Shown here: piece by piece, positions 1-4,753 of the stretch | How positions within the stretch are numbered: position 1 is the stretch's first letter | How the letters are laid out: every line of letters starts with the position of its first letter | NCBI GenBank assembly: GCA_002348905.1 | Contig: DEBW01000182.1 | Coordinates: forward strand, 17,403 to 22,886 | Length of the DNA stretch: 5,484 bases | From: Ruminococcus flavefaciens | GTDB lineage: Bacteria; Bacillota; Clostridia; Oscillospirales; Ruminococcaceae | Direction: 5' to 3' | Notes under the pieces: model-generated | What the model was told of the DNA's origin: nothing | Seen by the model: the letters and a program-made list of their open reading frames with translations, nothing else | Databases searched by the model: none | Position numbers and translations under genes: made by a program

Positions 1-960
1 AGCCGTGTCGGTTCCAATGAGACAAAGTCTTTGATTATGGGCATGATCGTCCTGAAGCTACAGGAATATCGTATGACAAGCGGAAATATCAACAGTGCTC
101 TGAATCATATCACTGTGCTTGAAGAAGCGCATAATCTCTTGAAACGTACTTCCACTGAACAGCCAACTGAGGGCGGAAATCTGCTTGGAAAGAGCGTAGA
201 AATGATTGCAAACGCTATAGCTGAAATGCGTACATATGGTGAAGGCTTCATTATTGCAGATCAGGCACCGGCACTGCTCGATATGGCTGCAATACGAAAT
301 ACCAACACCAAGATCATTATGCGCCTGCCAGACAAGGCAGACAGAGAGCTTGTGGGATGGGCTGCAAATCTGAATGATGAGCAGATCAACGAACTTGCAA
401 AGCTCCCCTGCGGCGTTGCAGCGGTATATCAGAATGAATGGATTCAGCCTGTGCTATGTCAGATCGAGAAGTATGATGCAGGCGAAAGTAAGTATGCCTA
501 TACTCCCACTGCTGATAATGCTAAAAGCAAGGATATGACAGCAGCGCTTAAAATTGCAGAAATGCTATGCAATGGAACAAAGCTCAGTCATACAGACATC
601 ATGAAAAACATACTTCCATACCTGAAAGAATGCGGCTTGACTTCGGCTATGCAGGTAACTGTTATCAATATGCTCTCCACGCCTCCAAAGGAACCAAAAT
701 TCACAAAGCTTGCACCTGTTATGGGTATTTTGTTCCCTGACGTAAAGCAGGCTGTCATCGAGAGCTACAAGGATTCATCAGACGAGGCTGAATGGACAGC
801 AAGTGCTGATTCAGCACTAAGAACCTGTATCAACGATCTGACTGTTGCAGATAATGTTCGCAGAGATATTATACAGGCTATTATGACCGACTATCTCTAT
901 GTTGAGCTTGGTCAGGCGAGTGAGCTTCAGCGCTGGGCTGAAAGGGGTGGACTTCATTGA
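1..960 (+). CDS. HerA/VirB4-like P-loop ATPase, C-terminal part (5' truncated by window)
   Basis: The frame is open from base 1, so the true start and the Walker A motif lie upstream; 319 residues are visible. The sequence shows a Walker B-like strand ending in Glu-Glu-Ala-His (visible residues about 38-44, codons near 121-132), then a GEGFIIADQAP strand near codons 240-270. An NTNTKIIMRLPDKADRE segment follows at about 298-345. This order is typical of the C-terminal half of HerA/DUF87 and VirB4/TraC-type hexameric ATPases, which pump DNA or protein across membranes or along DNA. The last roughly 150 residues form a helical tail I do not recognise. The stop overlaps the TTG start of the next gene (TTGA), so the two are probably co-translated. 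Such an ATPase would fit a conjugative element or a secretion/transfer apparatus; a DNA-processing HerA is the alternative. The superfamily call is firm and the exact role is not. Confidence 0.8.
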   Translation, partial: SRVGSNETKSLIMGMIVLKLQEYRMTSGNINSALNHITVLEEAHNLLKRTSTEQPTEGGNLLGKSVEMIANAIAEMRTYGEGFIIADQAPALLDMAAIRNTNTKIIMRLPDKADRELVGWAANLNDEQINELAKLPCGVAAVYQNEWIQPVLCQIEKYDAGESKYAYTPTADNAKSKDMTAALKIAEMLCNGTKLSHTDIMKNILPYLKECGLTSAMQVTVINMLSTPPKEPKFTKLAPVMGILFPDVKQAVIESYKDSSDEAEWTASADSALRTCINDLTVADNVRRDIIQAIMTDYLYVELGQASELQRWAERGGLH

Positions 961-1523
961 GTGAGATACATAAATCCGATGTGCAGGATAATAATACCAC
1001 AAAAGGGTTTGATCCAGATAGGCGCATTGAAATAAATGGCAATGATATCATCGAATCATATGATCCTGATAGAAGAATAGCAGTTTCACCAACTGAGAAA
1101 AGTGGAAAATCCTTTGCTGAACGATTAAAGGAAGTAGAAGTAAGAAATGCTAAGGATAAAGCAGAAATTGTATATCAAAACAAAATTGAAGGATGTGCAA
1201 GAGAAGAAAAGGTGATGGATCAATTAAAAAATCAATATCCAGAATCACAAGGCTATAGCATTATCCGAGAAGCATATCTTAGGGACAAAAATGGAAACAT
1301 TGTAATTGATAAGGAAACGGGTCAAGCAAGACGAATTGATTTTTGTGTATGTAAAAATGGAGTGGTTGTTAAATCCATTGAGGTTACTTCTCAAACTGCT
1401 GATAAGACGAAACAGCTTGCAAAGGAGTCAAGAATTAAAGAACAAGGTGGAGTGTACATTAGGGATGCAAATGGAAACATGGTTAATCACAAGGTTCAAA
1501 CAGAAGTAAAGAGGTGCGATTGA
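957..1523 (+). CDS. Putative nuclease toxin, PD-(D/E)XK-like polymorphic toxin C-terminal domain
   Basis: A 188-residue protein starting at TTG 957, with AAAGGGGTGG at 941-950 six nucleotides upstream; TTGA overlaps the ATPase stop. Residues 1-45 are low-complexity and carry DPDRRI twice (19-24 and 36-41). Residues 50-90 are charged and probably helical. Residues 83-188 resemble the restriction-endonuclease-like domain at the C terminus of contact-dependent and other polymorphic toxins: a Glu pair at 83-84, RRIDF with Asp128, IEVTSQTADKT with Glu142 and Lys150, then KESRIKEQGG and a YIRD strand. By family logic Asp128 and Glu142 would bind metal and the protein would cut nucleic acid. There is no signal peptide and no large repeat domain, so it is a small or orphan toxin module. 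It might be delivered by the neighbouring machinery or act inside the cell. It is more AT-rich than the ATPase gene. Family resemblance is moderately sure; activity is inferred. Confidence 0.65.
   Translation: MSEIHKSDVQDNNTTKGFDPDRRIEINGNDIIESYDPDRRIAVSPTEKSGKSFAERLKEVEVRNAKDKAEIVYQNKIEGCAREEKVMDQLKNQYPESQGYSIIREAYLRDKNGNIVIDKETGQARRIDFCVCKNGVVVKSIEVTSQTADKTKQLAKESRIKEQGGVYIRDANGNMVNHKVQTEVKRCD
1510..1516 (+). promoter_or_regulatory. Ribosome binding site for the immunity-like gene
   Basis: AGAGGTG lies inside the last codons of the toxin-like gene, six nucleotides before ATG 1523. It decides the start over GTG 1514 and indicates coupled translation, which would help keep immunity in step with toxin. 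Confidence 0.6.
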
Positions 1524-1798
1524 TGAAAGTATATGATAAGGTAAAATGGCACATTGACGGCGGTGAAGATGCCACTGATGTAATAAAACGCTTCTCAATT
1601 ATTATAGAATATCTTTATAATACTAATATGCTTAACAGTATCGGAGTAGAAATATACCATCTTGGTGTTGATGAGGAAACGGTCATACATAGTGAAATGC
1701 TCTTGGATAATGGAATAAGTTTTATGGATGAATTCTATGATCGTATAGCGTCTCTCAAGACAGAAGATATTTATGACTGCTTGAATAGCAATTGTTAA
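1523..1798 (+). CDS. Small acidic protein, candidate immunity protein for the upstream toxin
   Basis: A 91-residue protein with ATG at 1523 sharing one base with the toxin stop (TGATG). AGAGGTG at 1510-1516 lies six nucleotides upstream, which favours this ATG over an in-frame GTG at 1514 that would sit on the ribosome site itself. The protein opens with VYDKVKWHIDGGED (residues 3-16), followed by probable helices, and is rich in Asp and Glu. It has no membrane segment or signal peptide, so it should be cytoplasmic. Size, acidity, coupling directly after the toxin-like gene and shared AT-rich composition are what is usually seen for immunity proteins of polymorphic nuclease toxins. I cannot name its immunity family with certainty. 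That it neutralises the toxin is inference from position. Confidence 0.6.
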   Translation: MKVYDKVKWHIDGGEDATDVIKRFSIIIEYLYNTNMLNSIGVEIYHLGVDEETVIHSEMLLDNGISFMDEFYDRIASLKTEDIYDCLNSNC

Positions 1799-1828
1799 AT
1801 TATGCAACTTATAAGCAAACAGAACAGA

Positions 1829-1924
1829 TGCCCTACACGGGCAGTGGCACTCCGTGCAGGCAGCTGCGCTGGGCTATGCCACCGTTCCTCCCTTGCGGTC
1901 GTCACAGTGTCAGCCCTAACGGGC
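1829..1924 (+). ncRNA. GC-rich island with several inverted repeats; possible structured RNA or dispersed repeat
   Basis: In AT-rich surroundings this block has 41 G/C of 60 at 1831-1890. Visible stems are TGCCC 1829-1833 with GGGCA 1839-1843; CACGG 1836-1840 with CCGTG 1852-1856; GTGGCA 1844-1849 with TGCCAC 1877-1882; GCAG 1856-1859 with CTGC 1864-1867; ACCG 1881-1884 with CGGT 1896-1899; GGGCT 1871-1875 with AGCCC 1912-1916; and GCCC 1913-1916 with GGGC 1921-1924 around TAAC. Some stems exclude each other. No T-run follows, so it is not an ordinary terminator. It could be a structured RNA, a leader, or a palindromic element carried between genomes. I do not recognise a known RNA family, and the strand is arbitrary. 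Confidence 0.3.
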
Positions 1925-2078
1925 GTTCAATTATTGGGAGTATTCTCTTTATAGCATTTTTTCTAATAATCTCACGACTATATATAATCTATTTTAATTT
2001 ATATATTATACATTACTATATATACTTATTAACCTATATAAGATCAAGAATATATATTACTCTTTCATTAAAATCTGA

Positions 2079-2094
2079 TGGCGAAATGGCGAAA
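2079..2094. repeat. Tandem 8-bp direct repeat TGGCGAAA x2
   Basis: TGGCGAAA occurs at 2079-2086 and again immediately at 2087-2094, just before the terminator stem. It could be a protein-binding site or chance; two copies are too few to call iterons. Confidence 0.35.
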
Positions 2095-2103
2095 AACGAT
2101 CAA

Positions 2104-2138
2104 CACCCTATGAGAACTGATCTCATAGGGTGATTTTT
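2104..2138 (+). terminator. Strong intrinsic terminator before the amidoligase operon
   Basis: CACCCTATGAGA at 2104-2115 pairs perfectly with TCTCATAGGGTG at 2121-2132 (12 bp, loop ACTGA). An A then T5 follows at 2134-2138. An A5 run at 2092-2096 on the other side gives weaker terminator potential for the minus strand. It ends transcripts from the toxin/immunity block or from the intergenic region and separates them from the operon that begins at 2234. As leader RNA it could instead attenuate that operon, because ATAGGGTG recurs at 2187-2194. Confidence 0.85.
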
Positions 2139-2220
2139 GCATTGAACCGAATCAAATCCGTCCTCTAAATATGTATTATAGTCATGATAGGGTGTTTCCT
2201 ACCTTATCAAATATATATTT

Positions 2221-2226
2221 GGAGGT
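2221..2226 (+). promoter_or_regulatory. Ribosome binding site fixing the amidoligase start
   Basis: GGAGGT lies seven nucleotides before ATG 2234. The frame is open further upstream to about 2171, but no comparable site precedes that longer start, and the cysteine repeat begins only after 2234. Confidence 0.8.
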
Positions 2227-2233
2227 AATTGAA

Positions 2234-3325
2234 ATGGAAGAAAACGTAAGAGTCTGTGACATCTGTGGCTGCGAGATCAAAGAGGAGGACGGAACATGGG
2301 TGGACGATCAGTTCCTTTGTCATGAGTGTGTTGACGAACACTGCACCACCTGTGACCACTGCGGCGAAACGATCTGGATTAACGATGCAGTGCAGGACGA
2401 TGATACCACACTATGCGAAACCTGTTACAATGACTACTATCACCGCTGTGAGTGCTGCAACAGAATTATCCATGACAACAACATCAACTGGCGAGGCGAT
2501 TATCCTTACTGCAACAGCTGTTACGATGACTTTAATGATGAGATCGAGGAGTACAGCTATAAGCCGGAGCCTGTTTTCTACGGTGACGATAAACGCTATC
2601 TTGGAGTTGAGCTTGAAGTAGACTGCGGCGGCAAGGATGATGATAATGCAAGCAAACTTAAAGAAATAGCAAATGCAAGCCATGAGCATATCTACATCAA
2701 GTCAGACGGCAGTATTGATGACGGCTTTGAGATCGTAAGCCACCCTATGACATTGGAGTACCACATGAATGACATAGACTGGGAAGCTATCCTGCATGAA
2801 GCGATAAAAATGGGCTACCGCTCCCACCAGACAAGCACTTGCGGTCTGCACATCCACGTTAACAGGAACGCTTTCGGTGACAATCAGGCGGAGCAGGAAG
2901 AAGTCATCGGCAAGATACTGTTCCTGATAGAAAAGCACTGGAACGAGGTCTTCTGCTTCTCCCGAAGGAGTCAGTATAACATGAACCGTTGGTCTGCTCG
3001 CTACGGTTACGAAAAAACAGGTCAGGAAATCTTGAAGAAAGCCAAATGCAGTGACCACGGCAGATACAGTGCCGTTAATCTCTGCAATTACAGCACCATT
3101 GAGTTCAGACTTTTCAGAGGCACACTAAAGTATAACACATTTATAGCCACATTGCAGTTTGTCAATACGATCTGTGATGTGGCTATTTCTATGTCCCAGT
3201 CAGAGTTGGAGGAACTGTCATGGTCTGAGCTTGTGAAGAGGATAGAGTATCCTGAGCTGATACAATATCTGAAAGAGCGTCGGTTGTACATCAATGACAA
3301 AGTGACCGTAGAGGAGGATATGTGA
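2234..3325 (+). CDS. Amidoligase-family (carboxylate-amine ligase fold) protein with three N-terminal zinc modules
   Basis: A 363-residue protein. Residues 8-96 hold three C-x2-C-x17-C-x2-C modules (Cys 8/11/29/32, 40/43/61/64, 72/75/93/96) at an exact 32-residue period. They resemble LIM or zinc-ribbon units and should bind one zinc each. An acidic linker (about 97-118) leads to the ligase domain: GVELEVD (124-130, metal-binding acidic residues), KSDGSI then FEIVSHPM (156-172), CGLHIHVNR (203-211), and RYSAVNLCNYSTIEFRLFRGTL (277-298). These are hallmarks of the putative amidoligase family (Pfam Amidoligase_2), related to gamma-glutamylcysteine and glutamine synthetases. Such enzymes are predicted to form ATP-dependent amide bonds between a carboxylate and an amine. 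The zinc modules probably recognise a substrate or partner. It is the first gene of a tight operon with DUF4314 and glutamine amidotransferase genes. No signal peptide, so cytoplasmic. Fold call is strong; the substrate is unknown. Confidence 0.85.
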   Translation: MEENVRVCDICGCEIKEEDGTWVDDQFLCHECVDEHCTTCDHCGETIWINDAVQDDDTTLCETCYNDYYHRCECCNRIIHDNNINWRGDYPYCNSCYDDFNDEIEEYSYKPEPVFYGDDKRYLGVELEVDCGGKDDDNASKLKEIANASHEHIYIKSDGSIDDGFEIVSHPMTLEYHMNDIDWEAILHEAIKMGYRSHQTSTCGLHIHVNRNAFGDNQAEQEEVIGKILFLIEKHWNEVFCFSRRSQYNMNRWSARYGYEKTGQEILKKAKCSDHGRYSAVNLCNYSTIEFRLFRGTLKYNTFIATLQFVNTICDVAISMSQSELEELSWSELVKRIEYPELIQYLKERRLYINDKVTVEEDM

Positions 3326-3326
3326 G

Positions 3327-3548
3327 ATGAACAAGGCTGAGTATTACAAGAAGGCTTATCCCGTAGGCACAAGAATCCGTCTGCTGCATATGGACGATCC
3401 TCACTCACCTATACCTGATGGAATGACAGGTACAGTTGCTTACGTTGACGATATGGGAACCCTGCACATGAAGTGGGACGATGGCAGAAGTCTCGGTATC
3501 TGTCCTGATGTAGATTCTTTTGAGATCATCGGAAAGGAGGCTGAGTGA
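3327..3548 (+). CDS. DUF4314 family protein
   Basis: A 73-residue protein with ATG one nucleotide after the amidoligase stop (TGAgATG) and GAGGAGG at 3311-3317. Residues 12-68 match the DUF4314 pattern as I know it: PVGTRIRL (12-19), HMDDPHSPIPDG (21-32), GTV (35-37), HMKWDDGRSL (47-56) and PDVDSFEII (60-68). This looks like a small beta-barrel of SH3-like type, with its turns rich in Asp and Gly. The family is frequent on Bacillota plasmids, phages and integrative elements and has no established function. Placed between a ligase and a glutamine amidotransferase, it may be an adaptor or specificity subunit, but that is inference from position. No membrane segment. Confidence 0.85.
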   Translation: MNKAEYYKKAYPVGTRIRLLHMDDPHSPIPDGMTGTVAYVDDMGTLHMKWDDGRSLGICPDVDSFEIIGKEAE

Positions 3549-3549
3549 A

Positions 3550-4503
3550 ATGTGTGCTATCTTTGGATTTCTTGACTATGGCAAAAAAATCTCAGCAAAC
3601 ACGCTGAAAAAGCTCATAAGAGCATTGTCTGTTGCAGCTGAGAGCAGAGGCACTGATGCAACCGGTATCAGCTATGTCAACAATGGAAACATCGTAACAT
3701 TCAAGAAAGCCAAGCCTGCGCACAAGGTCAAGCTGTATTTTCCGAAGGACACAACGGCTGTTATTGGTCATACTCGCTTTACCACGCAAGGCAGCGAAAA
3801 GCATAACTACAACAATCACCCATTCGAGGGTACAACAAACAACCACACTTTTGCCCTTGCTCACAATGGCGTACTGTACAATGACAAGGAACTCCGCAAA
3901 GAAAATGCGCTGCCTGAGACAAATATCGAAACCGATTCGTATATCGCCGTTCAGTTGATCGAGCACGAGAACATCGTTGACAGCAACAGCATCAAAGCTA
4001 TGGCAGAGGCGGTAACAGGCAGCTTTGTCTTTACGATTCTTCGGGATGACAACACGCTCTTCATCGTCAAGGGAGAAAACCCAATCACGCTGCTGCATTA
4101 CCCTGAGCTTGGCTTGTACATCTACGCTTCCACTACTGCGATCCTCACCGCCGCACTGAAAGCTGTAAAGTTTTCTGGTGTCTGCGAAGAAGTACCTATA
4201 AACGATGGGAATATTATTCGCATCGACAGTGACGGCAAACTTTCTGTTAGCACCTTTGAAGCGCAGGTACAGCACTTTGACTGGCATTACTTATACCGCT
4301 TGTACGGCTATGATTATGGGAACATGGACGAGGACTACACCAACGATCTCCTGATGATCTGCGGCTGCTACGGCGTTGCCAGAGAGGATGTTGAGCTGAT
4401 GCTGGAACTGGGGTATTCAACTGATGAGATTGAGGAAATGCTGCTGGATTCTGACCTGTTCGAGCAGACCATGAATGAGGTAAAAACGATGTATCAGCGT
4501 TAA
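3550..4503 (+). CDS. Free-standing class II glutamine amidotransferase (Ntn-hydrolase) domain protein
   Basis: A 317-residue protein starting at ATG 3550, one nucleotide after the DUF4314 stop, with AAAGGAGG at 3533-3540. This start puts the nucleophile Cys at position 2 (MCAIFGF), which becomes N-terminal after Met removal; the frame opens 30 nt earlier, but that would bury the Cys. Other family motifs are SRGTDATG (32-39), GHTRFTTQG with Arg76 (73-81), NNHPF (88-92), AHNGVL with Asn106-Gly107 for the oxyanion hole (104-109), and ETDSYI. All parts needed to hydrolyse glutamine, or a related gamma-glutamyl amide, are present. There is no SIS domain (GlmS) or phosphoribosyltransferase domain (PurF). 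The C-terminal tail (about 252-317) is acidic and probably helical, and I do not recognise it. It could deliver ammonia to, or edit the products of, the operon's amidoligase. Domain call is strong; the partner is inferred. Confidence 0.9.
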   Translation: MCAIFGFLDYGKKISANTLKKLIRALSVAAESRGTDATGISYVNNGNIVTFKKAKPAHKVKLYFPKDTTAVIGHTRFTTQGSEKHNYNNHPFEGTTNNHTFALAHNGVLYNDKELRKENALPETNIETDSYIAVQLIEHENIVDSNSIKAMAEAVTGSFVFTILRDDNTLFIVKGENPITLLHYPELGLYIYASTTAILTAALKAVKFSGVCEEVPINDGNIIRIDSDGKLSVSTFEAQVQHFDWHYLYRLYGYDYGNMDEDYTNDLLMICGCYGVAREDVELMLELGYSTDEIEEMLLDSDLFEQTMNEVKTMYQR

Positions 4504-4521
4504 AATAAAGGAGGTATACAT

Positions 4522-4623
4522 ATGAAAGAATTCTTTGCAGGAATGGCATTTACACTGATTCTTGAAGGCGTAGCAGCCGTAGTCATTGCGGCTGAAAAAA
4601 TCAAGGAGGCGATCGAGGAATGA
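4522..4623 (+). CDS. Micropeptide with one hydrophobic segment and acidic C-terminal tail (33 aa)
   Basis: ATG 4522 follows AAGGAGG (4508-4514) at seven nucleotides, 18 nt after the amidotransferase stop. The peptide is MKEFFAGMAF, then a hydrophobic stretch to about residue 24 (interrupted by Glu15), then a tail ending EAIEE. By count it has 3 Lys and 6 Glu, net about -3. A single membrane helix or a membrane-associated amphipathic helix is likely. It is coupled by an ATGA overlap to the next micropeptide. I recognise no family. The strong ribosome site and position before the operon terminator argue for real translation. The Glu-rich tail is a conceivable substrate for the upstream amidoligase, which is speculation. 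Confidence 0.7.
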   Translation: MKEFFAGMAFTLILEGVAAVVIAAEKIKEAIEE

Positions 4624-4700
4624 AGAATACCGTGAAAGTGTTTGTCAGAACAGTCGGCGTTATCATTGACATCATCGGCATTTTCAGAAAGCGCAAATAA
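4620..4700 (+). CDS. Micropeptide, hydrophobic and strongly basic (26 aa)
   Basis: ATG 4620 overlaps the stop of the preceding micropeptide (ATGA), with AAGGAGG at 4603-4609 inside that gene, ten nucleotides upstream. The peptide begins MKNTVKVFVR, continues with a TVGVIIDIIGIF core (about 11-22) and ends RKRK. By count it has seven Lys/Arg and one Asp, net about +6. Its short hydrophobic core flanked by basic residues resembles small membrane-active peptides, but no family is recognised. Its charge is opposite to that of its coupled neighbour, so the two could pair at the membrane. Eight nucleotides separate the stop from the terminator stem, so it is the operon's last gene. Confidence 0.65.
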   Translation: MKNTVKVFVRTVGVIIDIIGIFRKRK

Positions 4701-4707
4701 CAGCAAT

Positions 4708-4741
4708 GGGCGGAGTATAATGCTCCGCCCCACATTTTTTT
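4708..4741 (+). terminator. Intrinsic terminator ending the amidoligase operon
   Basis: GGGCGGAG at 4708-4715 pairs perfectly with CTCCGCCC at 4723-4730 (loop TATAATG), followed by CACA and T7 at 4735-4741. It lies right after the second micropeptide and closes the operon. The loop contains a perfect TATAAT (4716-4721). Confidence 0.85.
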
Positions 4742-4753
4742 GAGAGGTAAACT

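Larger units (their letters stand above)
1799..2103. other. Non-coding intergenic region with sharp composition change
   Basis: No credible gene is present. It holds a GC-rich island with inverted repeats (1829-1924), then a very AT-rich stretch (about 1930-2070; 6 GC of 60 at 1981-2040), then a tandem TGGCGAAA repeat (2079-2094). A perfect TATAAT occurs at 1983-1988, but the hexamer 17 nt upstream, TTTCTA, is a poor -35, and such matches are expected by chance in AT-rich DNA. A promoter for the downstream operon may be here, but I cannot fix it. An open frame at 1792-2133 crosses the region. It lacks a ribosome site and translates to composition-driven residues, so it is not called. Confidence 0.6.

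Noticed and set aside
1983..1988. TATAAT as promoter of the amidoligase operon
   Set aside because: The -35 at 17 nt spacing is poor (TTTCTA), the surroundings are about 90% A/T so chance matches are expected, and a strong terminator lies between it and the operon.
1980..2070. AT-rich stretch as a replication origin
   Set aside because: No DnaA-box-like or iteron series and no replication gene nearby; AT-richness alone is not enough.
1792..2133. A 113-codon open frame across the intergenic region
   Set aside because: No ribosome site, start inside the immunity-like gene, the GC-rich part is explained by inverted repeats, the rest translates AT-rich DNA into Ile/Tyr/Leu runs, and its end lies in the terminator stem.
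2171..2233. Longer amidoligase start adding 21 residues
   Set aside because: The extension has no matching ribosome site, while GGAGGT is ideally placed for ATG 2234; the extra residues are not part of the zinc repeat.
3520..3549. Longer amidotransferase start adding 10 residues
   Set aside because: The catalytic Cys must be exposed at the N terminus, which only the start at 3550 allows.
3592..4287. A 231-codon minus-strand open frame
   Set aside because: It lies entirely opposite the amidotransferase gene, whose motifs are clear on the + strand; the antisense frame is a codon-bias shadow without recognisable domains.
3550..4503. GlmS, PurF or AsnB identity for the amidotransferase
   Set aside because: The protein has only the glutaminase domain plus a short tail, with no sugar isomerase, phosphoribosyltransferase or synthetase domain.
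4522..4700. Micropeptides as leaderless bacteriocins or a type I toxin
   Set aside because: No transporter, immunity gene or antisense RNA is visible next to them, and the sequences match no bacteriocin or toxin family I recognise; kept as unassigned.
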